A stretch of 8,837 nucleotides of DNA from contig SKUL01000242.1 of the NCBI GenBank assembly GCA_007129985.1, positions 1 to 8,837 on the forward strand, given 5' to 3'. The DNA comes from Flavobacteriales bacterium. Its GTDB lineage: Bacteria > Bacteroidota > Bacteroidia > Flavobacteriales_D > SKUL01. Below, in pieces: positions 1-5,859 of the stretch (its first letter is position 1; each line of letters starts with the position of its first letter). The notes beneath the pieces are model-generated. The model did no database searches. It was not told the DNA's origin and was given only the letters and a program-made list of their open reading frames with translations. The position numbers were made by a program, and so were the translations under genes.

Positions 1-536
1 ACGCGCTGGGGGTTCTTCATCAATTCGCGGCCATTGCTGCATTCTTCAATGTGGCGATTCACAATTTCGCGCTCCTCTTGTTGACCTTTAGAAACCAGAA
101 TATTTCGATGCAATTTGTAGTGCTCAATGGCTTTATCCCAATCAAAATTCAGGTGGTAGGCCCTTGCCAGGTAGTAATGCACCTGCTCGTGTACGTTGGG
201 ATTCAATTCAAAGGCCTTTTTGAAATACCTGAGGGCGCGAGGTTTCGTGAAGGAATGCAGATAGCACAACCCCAACTTGAAATTGACCTCAGAATTGTTG
301 GGGTTGAAATCATAAGCTGCCTCAAAGTAGGGAATCGCGTCTCGCAGGAGGTGCTCGTTTCCGGTAGATAGTATTCTGTCTCCTTCCTGCAGAGCCTTTC
401 GGGCATCGCGCAGACCATCGCGCTGATCGGGGAAAGCAGACCGCTCAAACGGCACGTCTTGTTGCCCGGCTACCCACGAAGTAGCCAGCACCACCCAAAG
501 TGCGGTGAGCACCCAACTATTCGCAAACCATTTCAT
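1..536 (-). CDS. TPR-containing exported protein, N-terminal part of a probable TPR-PD40-OmpA family envelope protein (partial)
   Basis: This gene is read leftward and runs off the window edge, so only 178 N-terminal residues are present. It starts with a signal peptide (charged MKWF, hydrophobic core to about residue 22, likely cleavage near AGQQ). About three TPR units follow, near residues 47-80, 81-114 and 115-150, with the typical small/large residue pattern and LNPN ends. The fragment closes with HIEECSNGRELMKNPQR. From memory, this resembles the linker just before the WD40-like PD40 propeller and OmpA domain in large Bacteroidetes envelope proteins, some of them linked to gliding or type IX secretion. 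The PD40 and OmpA parts are inferred and lie outside the window. The ATG at 534-536 lies inside the end of the upstream TPR gene (20-bp overlap, different frame), which suggests translational coupling. Certain: an exported TPR protein. Less certain: the full architecture. Confidence 0.8.
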   Translation of the reverse strand, partial: MKWFANSWVLTALWVVLATSWVAGQQDVPFERSAFPDQRDGLRDARKALQEGDRILSTGNEHLLRDAIPYFEAAYDFNPNNSEVNFKLGLCYLHSFTKPRALRYFKKAFELNPNVHEQVHYYLARAYHLNFDWDKAIEHYKLHRNILVSKGQQEEREIVNRHIEECSNGRELMKNPQR

Positions 537-1596
537 AGTACTTCGTTGCGTTTTTTACTCCCAGTTCTGCGGCCCGCGACCAGTCGGCACAGGCACCTTC
601 AACATTTCGCAGCATTTCGCGCGCAATGCCACGATTGAAATAAGCATACGCGTATTCCTTGTTCAGTTCAATGGCGCGGTTGAGTGCTTTTTCGGCTTCA
701 ATCCAGTTCTCCATATCAATGAGTACGGATGCTTTGTTATTAAGCGCCAGCACGTAATCAGATTGCTTTGAGAGCGCCAGTTCAAAATCGGCCAGAGCCT
801 CGGGTAGTTTTCCCAATTCATAAAAAGTGTAGCCGCGGTTGTTAATCGCCACATGGTTATCCGGATCCACCCGAATAGCCTGCGTGTAATCGAGAATGCT
901 TTCATCTTTGAGTCCGAGCTTGCGTTTGGCCGAGGCGAGGTTGTTGTGCGCGAGGGCGAATTGAGGCAAGCGTTTCAGGCACTCTTCATAATCGGCAACG
1001 GCAGCTTTAAGATTGTCCATCTTGAGGTGGCAGCTTGCGCGGTCGTTGTAGGCATAGCCAAGATCGGGGTCAACCCTGAGCGCTAGGGTAAAATCGAGCT
1101 GGGCATTGAGGTAATCCTCCCGCTGAAAATAAATCACGCCGCGTTGGTAATAGTAACTCGCCATATTCGGGTTGTAGTCAATAGCCTTGCTGTAGTGATG
1201 AAAGGCTCCTTCCTGATCGCTGCGGGCTTCAAGAATACGGGCAAGACCGTAGTGTGCCGCATCCGCACTTTCGTTTAGGCTGATGGCAATGCGAAAATCG
1301 CTCTCGGCAGCTTCCGGCTTGTTCAATTCCAAAAGAGCCGAACCTCTGTTTACGTAGGCCCGAACGAAAGATGAGTCAAGGTCAATGGATTGAGTGAACA
1401 TATCCACCGCCTCTTTCAATTTTCGCTGACCAAAAAGGGCCACCCCCTCATTGAAGCGCATGGCTGCTTCTGTGGTGTTGACGCCGGGTACATCCACTGC
1501 GGCTGTGTCGGCCTGAAGCTCCACAATGGTGGTATCCTGCGCAAGGCTTCCCACCGCAAAAAAGAGAAAAAAGGGAATGAAAAAAAGATACTTCAT
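517..1596 (-). CDS. Exported tetratricopeptide repeat protein, nine TPRs
   Basis: This is a complete 359-residue gene. Residues 1-20 form a signal peptide (MKYLFFIPFF, then an aromatic/aliphatic core ending GSLAQ), so the protein should be in the periplasm or on the envelope. A short acidic linker (21-43) leads into nine consecutive 34-residue TPR units from about residue 44 to 350. The units begin AAMRF, VRAYV, DAAHY, ASYYY, GYAYN, ALAHN, HVAIN, VLALN and AYAYF, many ending in DP/NP-type turns. The last repeat carries GACADWSRAAELG, a cap common in Bacteroidetes TPR proteins. TPR solenoids bind protein partners; no catalytic domain is present, so the partner and pathway are unknown. The next gene starts inside its last codons, so the two are probably one operon. 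The start at 1596 is supported by the signal peptide directly behind it. Confidence 0.9.
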   Translation of the reverse strand: MKYLFFIPFFLFFAVGSLAQDTTIVELQADTAAVDVPGVNTTEAAMRFNEGVALFGQRKLKEAVDMFTQSIDLDSSFVRAYVNRGSALLELNKPEAAESDFRIAISLNESADAAHYGLARILEARSDQEGAFHHYSKAIDYNPNMASYYYQRGVIYFQREDYLNAQLDFTLALRVDPDLGYAYNDRASCHLKMDNLKAAVADYEECLKRLPQFALAHNNLASAKRKLGLKDESILDYTQAIRVDPDNHVAINNRGYTFYELGKLPEALADFELALSKQSDYVLALNNKASVLIDMENWIEAEKALNRAIELNKEYAYAYFNRGIAREMLRNVEGACADWSRAAELGVKNATKYYEMVCE

Positions 1597-1644
1597 GCTT
1601 TACTCTTTAAACACTGATACGAAAAGTGCGTTCTTAGGGATACA

Positions 1645-1656
1645 ATGGCCGGCCAT
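1645..1656. repeat. 12-bp perfect palindrome in the divergent spacer
   Basis: ATGGCCGGCCAT reads identically on both strands. It lies in the 118-bp spacer between the leftward TPR gene and the rightward M42 peptidase gene. It falls about where the -33 element of the rightward promoter would be expected, so it could be an operator for a dimeric regulator. It could also be chance, since GGCCGGCC cores are short and no second copy was seen in the window. Confidence 0.3.
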
Positions 1657-1675
1657 AAAGTAACGCATTAATTGC

Positions 1676-1683
1676 TACATTTG
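1676..1683 (+). promoter_or_regulatory. Possible Bacteroidetes -7 box for the M42 peptidase gene
   Basis: TACATTTG matches the Bacteroidetes -7 consensus TAnnTTTG exactly and ends 31 bp before the ATG at 1715, giving a leader of roughly 25 nt. No clear TTG/TTTG -33 element is seen 19-21 bp upstream, so the assignment is tentative. No comparably good box was found on the opposite strand for the TPR operon. Confidence 0.4.
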
Positions 1684-1714
1684 GCGGTCTTACCATATAC
1701 ACCCCTAACATTCA

Positions 1715-2806
1715 ATGACCAAAGAAAACATACTTACCAAAAAATCGCTTTCGTTTCTCGAAGAGTACATTAACAACGCCTCACCAACCGGTTTCGAAAC
1801 TGCCGGACAAACGCACTGGCTCAACTACCTGAACCCCTATATTGACGAGTACATCAGCGACACCTATGGTTCGGTGGCGGGCATTATCAATCCCGGCCAC
1901 GAGTACAAAGTGGTGATTGAGGCCCATGCAGATGAGATTAGTTGGTTTGTGAATTACATAACGAAAGAGGGCTTGATTTACCTGTGCAGGAATGGTGGTT
2001 CTGACCATCAGATTGCACCCAGTAAGCGGGTGAATATTCACACGGACAAGGGAATGGTGAAAGGTGTTTTTGGCTGGCCTGCCATTCACACGCGTTTGGG
2101 CGGTGAGAAAGAAGAAGTACCGAGCATGAAGAACATCTTTGTGGATATCGGCGCGCGCTCAGCCGATGAAGTTGCCGAACTGGGTGTTCATGTGGGCTGC
2201 GTGGTAACTTTTGAGGACGAGTTTATGGTGCTGAACAAAAAGCACTTTGTGGGCAGGGCGCTGGATAACCGCATTGGCGGATTTATGATTGCCGAGGTGG
2301 CACGCATGATTCGCGAGAAAAAAGTGAAACTCCCCTACTCGCTCTACATCGTAAATGCGGTACAGGAAGAAATAGGATTGCGCGGTGCCGAAATGATGAG
2401 CCGAACCATTGAGCCCAACGTGGCTATTATCACAGATGTATGCCACGACACCCAAACCCCGATGATTAATAAAATTGTGCAGGGCGATATTCATTCAGGC
2501 AAAGGACCTGTGCTCACCTATGGACCGGCCGTGCAAAACAACCTGCTGAAACATCTCATCCAGGCGGCTGAGAAGAACAAAATTCCATTCCAGCGGGCAG
2601 CTGTAAGCCGCAGCACAGGTACCGATACCGACGCGTTTGCCTACTCTGCCAAAGGAGTGGCTTCCGCGCTGATCTCGCTTCCGTTGCGCTACATGCACAC
2701 TACGGTAGAAATGGTTCAGCAGGAAGACGTGGAAAACACCATTAAACTCATTTTCAACAGTCTGAAAGCACTCAAAACCGGGCAAGACTTCAAATACATC
2801 AAGTAG
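1715..2806 (+). CDS. M42 family metallopeptidase (glutamyl/tetrahedral aminopeptidase type)
   Basis: The 363-residue length is normal for cytoplasmic M42 aminopeptidases, di-metal enzymes that trim N-terminal residues from peptides and usually form dodecameric shells. The expected ligands are present in order: His71 and Asp73 in EAHADEISWFV, the bridging Asp184 in GRALDNRIGG, catalytic Glu218 and ligand Glu219 in NAVQEEIGLRGAEM, Asp241 in TDVCHDTQTP, and His328 in RYMHTTVEMV. The STGTDTDAFAYSAKG segment near 300-314 and the following LISLPLRYMH also fit the family. The PA-like inserted domain would cover about residues 80-175. No signal peptide is present. The gene stands alone on the plus strand, divergent from the TPR operon and about 80 bp before marR. 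M42 members have sometimes been annotated as endoglucanase or FrvX; peptidase is better supported. The exact specificity (Glu/Asp, Leu or Lys) cannot be read from the sequence. Confidence 0.93.
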   Translation: MTKENILTKKSLSFLEEYINNASPTGFETAGQTHWLNYLNPYIDEYISDTYGSVAGIINPGHEYKVVIEAHADEISWFVNYITKEGLIYLCRNGGSDHQIAPSKRVNIHTDKGMVKGVFGWPAIHTRLGGEKEEVPSMKNIFVDIGARSADEVAELGVHVGCVVTFEDEFMVLNKKHFVGRALDNRIGGFMIAEVARMIREKKVKLPYSLYIVNAVQEEIGLRGAEMMSRTIEPNVAIITDVCHDTQTPMINKIVQGDIHSGKGPVLTYGPAVQNNLLKHLIQAAEKNKIPFQRAAVSRSTGTDTDAFAYSAKGVASALISLPLRYMHTTVEMVQQEDVENTIKLIFNSLKALKTGQDFKYIK

Positions 2807-2849
2807 TTAACGCAACTCGACCGATGGGAAAACGATTTTTTAACATCTA

Positions 2850-2884
2850 TTTGTTGCTACATTAAATGTAGGTACATACATTTG
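2850..2884 (+). promoter_or_regulatory. Bacteroidetes-type promoter of the marR-yceI unit
   Basis: The -7 box TACATTTG (2877-2884) matches TAnnTTTG exactly. Upstream there is a TTG at 2854-2856 (20-bp spacer) and a TTTG at 2850-2853, fitting the -33 element. The predicted transcription start falls at about 2888-2891, on or next to the marR ATG (2889). The message may therefore be leaderless or have an extremely short leader, and no Shine-Dalgarno sequence is visible. Confidence 0.75.
2857..2871. promoter_or_regulatory. Palindromic operator inside the marR promoter spacer
   Basis: CTACAT-TAA-ATGTAG is a perfect 6-bp inverted repeat around a 3-bp centre. It fills most of the spacer between the -33 and -7 elements. 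A second, overlapping inverted repeat ATGTA-GG-TACAT covers 2866-2877 and reaches the -7 box. The size and placement suit a dimeric MarR winged-helix protein that blocks RNA polymerase, so autorepression by the adjacent MarR is the natural reading. Binding is inferred, not shown. Confidence 0.65.
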
Positions 2885-2888
2885 CGAC

Positions 2889-3362
2889 ATGAATATTGAA
2901 CAGGCCATCCAGCAAACAAGTTTTCGGAGCGAAACCGAAAAGATGGTGGTGAACCTCATCTACACCGGTAACTGGATTTTGGGCATCAATGCAAAAGCTT
3001 TGAAGCCTCTGGGCCTAACCACGCAGCAGTACAACGTGTTGCGCATACTGAAAGGCCAGTATCCCGAGCCTGCGCCTGTTTCGTTGGTGAGTGAGCGTAT
3101 GCTCGACAAAATGTCGAATGCGTCGCGCTTGATAGAGAAATTACGCCAGAAAAACCTCGTTGAGCGCACAGTGTGTAAGCACGACCGGCGTCAGGTGGAT
3201 GTGAAACTGACGGAGCAGGGTATTTCAGTGCTGGAAGAGGCGAATAAAAACGTTGGGAAAGCAGCCGAGGCCTTTCAGCAACTCAGCCAGCAGGAAGCTG
3301 CAACGCTCAACACACTTCTGGACAAGCTGCGCTCCAATGCTGGCCCGAACCTTGATGAATGA
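2889..3362 (+). CDS. MarR family winged-helix transcriptional regulator
   Basis: This 157-residue protein has MarR layout: an N-terminal dimerisation helix (about 5-35), a winged helix-turn-helix (about 44-105) and C-terminal dimerisation helices (about 110-150). LGLTTQQYNVLRILKGQYP starts the DNA-binding domain. MLDKMSNASRLIEKLRQKNL (71-90) is the recognition region, and VCKHDRRQVDVKLTEQG is the wing with the family's D-x-R motif (Asp99, Arg101). Cys96, beside the wing, is the only cysteine, so a redox role is conceivable but unproven. From memory, the start MNIEQAIQQT aligns with Bacteroidetes homologues, which supports the ATG at 2889 even though the predicted transcription start lies on it. 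The gene has a palindromic operator in its promoter and is followed after 35 bp by yceI, so it probably represses itself and yceI. The ligand is unknown. Confidence 0.92.
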   Translation: MNIEQAIQQTSFRSETEKMVVNLIYTGNWILGINAKALKPLGLTTQQYNVLRILKGQYPEPAPVSLVSERMLDKMSNASRLIEKLRQKNLVERTVCKHDRRQVDVKLTEQGISVLEEANKNVGKAAEAFQQLSQQEAATLNTLLDKLRSNAGPNLDE

Positions 3363-3397
3363 ATTCAATCCAAAAACGATAACCTAAAACAACAAAC

Positions 3398-4015
3398 ATG
3401 AAAAAGATGATGCTCAGCGCTTTCGCCCTTGCCCTCTCGCTTGTAACCATTGCAGGAGGTGTGGAAGTGAATGAAACCGTAATGACCGTGTTGCCTGCAG
3501 AGTCAAACATTAAATGGACAGGTAAAAAAGTAACCGGCTCACACTATGGTACCGTAAATGTACGTCAGGGCAATATGGTACTTGGCAGTGACGGCAAATT
3601 GAAATCAGCCTATGTACAGGTTGATATGCGCACCATTTCTTGCGACGATCTTACTGACACCGAAACAAACGCCAAGCTCGTTGGCCACCTCAAGTCTGAT
3701 GACTTCTTTGGCGTGGAAACCCATCCTTACGCAGAAATCAAATTGAATGACTTTAAAAGTGGTCGCGATGCCAACACCTACACCGCCAGCGGCACACTCA
3801 CTATCAAAGGCAAAACAGAGCCAGTTTCGTTTGAGTTCCGCTACCGCGATGACGGCAACAATGCTCAGGCCATGGGTAAATTGGTTTTTGACCGCTCCAA
3901 GTACGATGTTCGTTACGGTTCCTCGTCATTTTTTGACAACCTCGGAGACAAGGTAATCTACAACGATGTAGAGCTTGAGTTTACCATGATGGCTGAAGCC
4001 AAGAAGAAGAAATAA
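3398..4015 (+). CDS. YceI family exported lipid-binding (lipocalin-like) protein
   Basis: This 205-residue protein begins with a signal peptide (MKKMML, core to about residue 20), so it should be periplasmic. The rest is a YceI beta-barrel domain: SNIKWTGKKVTGSHYG (36-51), a central GHLKSDDFFGVETHP (96-110), a TASGTLTIKGKTEPVSF strand pair (128-144), and the closing FDRSKYDVRYGSSSFFDN (164-181) with DVELEFTM. Characterised YceI proteins hold polyisoprenoid or quinone-like lipids in the barrel; the cargo here is unknown. The C-terminus ends in a lysine run (AKKKK). It lies 35 bp downstream of marR with no promoter box between and is followed by a good terminator, so marR-yceI is probably a closed two-gene unit controlled by MarR. 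The leader is A-rich without a Shine-Dalgarno sequence, as is usual for the phylum. Confidence 0.93.
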   Translation: MKKMMLSAFALALSLVTIAGGVEVNETVMTVLPAESNIKWTGKKVTGSHYGTVNVRQGNMVLGSDGKLKSAYVQVDMRTISCDDLTDTETNAKLVGHLKSDDFFGVETHPYAEIKLNDFKSGRDANTYTASGTLTIKGKTEPVSFEFRYRDDGNNAQAMGKLVFDRSKYDVRYGSSSFFDNLGDKVIYNDVELEFTMMAEAKKKK

Positions 4016-4038
4016 ATTCCGTTTTTTCAGAAACAATC

Positions 4039-4074
4039 AACCCGCTCACTGAAAAGTGTAGTGGGTTTTTTTAT
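4039..4074 (+). terminator. Intrinsic terminator of the marR-yceI unit
   Basis: AACCCGCTCACT pairs with AGTGTAGTGGGTT to give 12 base pairs (one G-T) with one bulged T, closed by a GAAA tetraloop. It is followed directly by a run of seven T (4066-4072). It begins about 24 bp after the yceI stop codon. Both the stem and the T-tract point to termination of rightward transcription. Confidence 0.88.
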
Positions 4075-4124
4075 TGAATGATTCTGCTGATTACTCCTTT
4101 CTGACACACTCACTTATTATTCAC

Positions 4125-4299
4125 ACTTTGTCACTTCGAGCGCAGTCGGAAATTTCCGAAATGAAATGGAGGAAATGAGGACGAAGTGGAGAAGTCTCTG
4201 TTGGATTGGGGATTGGAATGGGATTTCTCTCCCGAAATGCTTCGGGACAGGCTACTACGTACTTCGTTCCTCAGTACTCCGGTCGAAATGACATAAGGT
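4125..4299. repeat. Interspersed palindromic repeat, copy 1 (more complete copy)
   Basis: This is a non-coding element of about 175 bp. Its ends are inverted repeats: TGTCACTTCGAGC on the left, and GGTCGAAATGACA on the right, whose complement is TGTCATTTCGACC. It contains a perfect 14-bp palindrome TCGGAAATTTCCGA (4146-4159) and a hairpin TCCCGAA-ATGC-TTCGGGA (4230-4247). Its left arm (4125-4197) recurs 204 bp downstream with two mismatches in 73 bp. From memory, the TGTCATTTCGA ends and the GGAGAAGTCT/ATTTCTC interior resemble dispersed intergenic repeats of many Bacteroidetes genomes. It lacks a coding sequence and would be non-autonomous. It lies just past the yceI terminator, between convergent units. 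Confidence 0.8.
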
Positions 4300-4328
4300 G
4301 GGTTTGGCGTTTATTCTTCAATATTCCC

Positions 4329-4491
4329 ACTTTGTCACTTCGACCGCAGTCAGAAATTTCCGAAATGAAATGGAGGAAATGAGGACGAAGTGGAGAAGTC
4401 TTTATGAATCGCGTATTATCCGACATAGATTTCTCTCCCCACATAGGTCGGGATCTCGTTCTTCAGCACTTCGATCGAAACAACAAAAGGT
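4329..4491. repeat. Interspersed palindromic repeat, copy 2 (decayed right arm)
   Basis: This is a second, direct copy of the element at 4125, about 163 bp long. The left arm (4329-4401) is nearly identical to copy 1. The middle keeps GATTTCTCTCCC but has lost the TTCGGGA hairpin. The right end TCGATCGAAACAACA is a degenerate form of GGTCGAAATGACA. Both copies are followed by similar (A/T)AAGGT. The uneven decay suggests an old tandem insertion or a duplication with later loss. Open frames across it have no recognisable protein character. Confidence 0.75.
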
Positions 4492-4731
4492 TTCGATTTA
4501 TATCCCAATAGACCACCTACTGCTTTACCGACCTCCCTTCCCAACCCCGACCTTCAACCCAACATATGCACCGGCTGATGCCAGTTGCATAACTTGGGTT
4601 CAACATCTCGGTAGCGTCAAATTGACGTTTGTCGCCCCCCCTCCGATCGAGGAGATAATGACCGCTGTTTCGTATTAGACTCAAACCTTTTTGAGAACCA
4701 ACCTTCGCCGCTCCCGTCGGCTCACACTTTG
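4492..4731. other. Non-coding spacer with several inverted repeats, no gene seen
   Basis: These 240 bp separate the second repeat from the end of mnhG, which faces it. No convincing coding sequence, tRNA or promoter box was found. The stretch carries a nested hairpin at 4553-4603, the 13-bp palindrome CGTCAA-A-TTGACG at 4615-4627, a small CCTC-CGATC-GAGG stem at 4640-4652, and CTCAAA-CCTT-TTTGAG at 4680-4695. None is followed by a T-tract on the minus strand, so no standard terminator for the mnh operon is evident. Confidence 0.6.
4553..4603. repeat. Nested imperfect hairpin of about 51 nt
   Basis: The outer stem AACCCAA (4556-4562) pairs with TTGGGTT (4594-4600), extended by TT/AA across a C-C mismatch. 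After a symmetric 3+3 nt internal loop, ATGCA (4566-4570) pairs with TGCAT (4586-4590). The apex is GGC-TGAT-GCC (4573-4582). It could be an RNA structure, a REP-like unit or a mobile-element remnant; the function is unknown. Confidence 0.5.
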
Positions 4732-5118
4732 CTACGCCTCCACCTTAGAACCATCATTTCCATCACCTTTTGGCTTATCGGACGCCGGCCCACCGTGGTA
4801 CTTGCCGGCCAGTTCGTCGTGGGTGGAGCGCTCCCAGAGTTTGGTGCCTGTAAAATACGCCGTACGGCCAATCATATGCGCAGCAACAGGTGCGGTGAGC
4901 AGTAGAAAGCTGATAATGGCCACCACCCGCGATACAACCGATGCCTCCTGGAAATACACCGCCGCAGCAGCAAGCACAAGGCCCACGCCCAGCGTAGCCG
5001 CCTTGGTGGTTACCGACACACGCAAGTAAAAATCGGGCATGCGCACCAAACCGATGGAGGCCAGCAGAATAAAAATGGCCCCGATGGCGCTGAGTATCAT
5101 CACGAACACGTCAGTCAT
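4732..5118 (-). CDS. mnhG: Mrp-type Na+/H+ antiporter subunit G
   Basis: This is the last gene of the antiporter operon (128 residues). Three hydrophobic helices are visible at about 5-25, 38-56 and 62-82. The family signature GLVRMPDFYLRVSVTTKAAT (23-42) matches the R-x-PD-x-Y-x-R-x-x-x-x-TKA pattern of MrpG, and LTAPVAAHMIGRTAYFTG (74-91) is the conserved end of the third helix. The last 35 or so residues are a hydrophilic Gly/Lys/Asp-rich tail (ending GSKVEA), probably cytoplasmic and not conserved. MrpG is a small membrane subunit needed for assembly and activity of the full MrpA-G complex. Its ATG (5116-5118) overlaps the end of mnhF by 8 bp. No clear terminator follows before the inverted-repeat region. 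Confidence 0.93.
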   Translation of the reverse strand: MTDVFVMILSAIGAIFILLASIGLVRMPDFYLRVSVTTKAATLGVGLVLAAAAVYFQEASVVSRVVAIISFLLLTAPVAAHMIGRTAYFTGTKLWERSTHDELAGKYHGGPASDKPKGDGNDGSKVEA

Positions 5119-5386
5119 TTTTCTTGCGTTTAATGAGGTAATAACTAAAGGCCACCGTGCCTAGAAACGCTATAAGCGCCAATATCATGGCAATGTCCAA
5201 AAAGGTTTCCTGGTTGGTAATAATGCTGTACACGGCAATGATTCCCAATCCGCAGGTAATGAGCAAATCGAGGGCTATCACGCGATCCACGATTCCGGGA
5301 CCTTTTACAAAACGGTAAAAGATGAGCAGCAGCGAGATACACAGCACCGGCATAATGAAGTAGTATAGAAAATCGTACAGGCTCAT
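5111..5386 (-). CDS. mnhF: Mrp-type Na+/H+ antiporter subunit F
   Basis: This 91-residue protein has three predicted membrane helices (about 6-26, 33-54 and 60-84), the usual size and topology of MrpF. The conserved KGPGIVDRVIALDLL (28-42) contains the Asp34-Arg35 pair and Asp40 typical of the family, and LDIAMILALIAFLGTVAFS (63-81) matches the third-helix signature with Asp64. MrpF is a small subunit of the antiporter membrane complex, packed near MrpA/G. Its start codon shares an ATGA with the mnhE stop (5383-5386), and mnhG begins within its last codons. Both suggest coupled translation. Confidence 0.93.
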   Translation of the reverse strand: MSLYDFLYYFIMPVLCISLLLIFYRFVKGPGIVDRVIALDLLITCGLGIIAVYSIITNQETFLDIAMILALIAFLGTVAFSYYLIKRKKND

Positions 5387-5859
5387 CGCATAATGTCGAG
5401 TAAACGTTTTTCAAATCCCATTTTCACGCTGCGTATAAACTCGTCTTTGTCGCGCACAAACATGGCGTGTACGTAGAGCACAGAGCGGTCGTCAGAAATA
5501 TCGAGACTAAGCGTACCGGGTGTGAGCGAAATCAAGTTGGCCAAGAGGGTAATTTCCAAATCGGTTTTGGCGCTGAGTGGCACGGCAATGATACCCGGAC
5601 GCATGTAAAAAGTAGGCGTAATCACGTCGTAGGCCACTTGAATGTTGGCTTTAATCAGCTCGTACAAGAAATAGAAAATGAAGATGATGATGCGCGGAAT
5701 GCGGTTAAAATACCTGCGACTTTGTTGGTCGCGCACGCCAATCCACATAATCACGTAACTCAAGCCAAAGCCAAACAGAAAATTGGCCAGCACAAACTTC
5801 CCGGTGAGGGCAACCCACGCCAGGGCCAGCAGGAAATTCATGAGCAGTTGCTTAATCAT
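5383..5859 (-). CDS. mnhE: Mrp-type Na+/H+ antiporter subunit E
   Basis: I place the start at the ATG at 5857-5859 (MIKQLLMNFLLALAW), giving 158 residues, the usual MrpE length. The frame stays open to 6117, but that extension lies entirely inside mnhD and has no membrane or family character. Two hydrophobic stretches (about 5-42 and 55-78) anchor a C-terminal cytoplasmic domain. This domain carries the family core LISLTPGTLSLDISDD (109-124) and VLYVHAMFV. From memory, the Thr113-Pro114 pair corresponds to positions studied in Bacillus MrpE. The gene overlaps mnhD by ATGA (5856-5859) and mnhF by ATGA (5383-5386). MrpE is required for normal antiport activity in several bacteria; its precise mechanism is less clear than that of A and D. 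Confidence 0.93.
   Translation of the reverse strand: MIKQLLMNFLLALAWVALTGKFVLANFLFGFGLSYVIMWIGVRDQQSRRYFNRIPRIIIFIFYFLYELIKANIQVAYDVITPTFYMRPGIIAVPLSAKTDLEITLLANLISLTPGTLSLDISDDRSVLYVHAMFVRDKDEFIRSVKMGFEKRLLDIMR

Noticed and set aside
4125..4491. CRISPR array
   Set aside because: There are only two copies of a long (about 165-175 bp) palindromic element, with no short regularly spaced repeats and no cas genes nearby.
4298..4678. Open frame of 126 codons on the plus strand between the convergent units
   Set aside because: It runs through the second palindromic repeat and the inverted-repeat spacer, has no promoter or coding character, and its translation is basic/low-complexity without a recognisable domain.
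4680..4695. CTCAAA-CCTT-TTTGAG as an intrinsic terminator for the mnh operon
   Set aside because: The stem is short and AT-rich, and no T-tract follows it on the minus strand.
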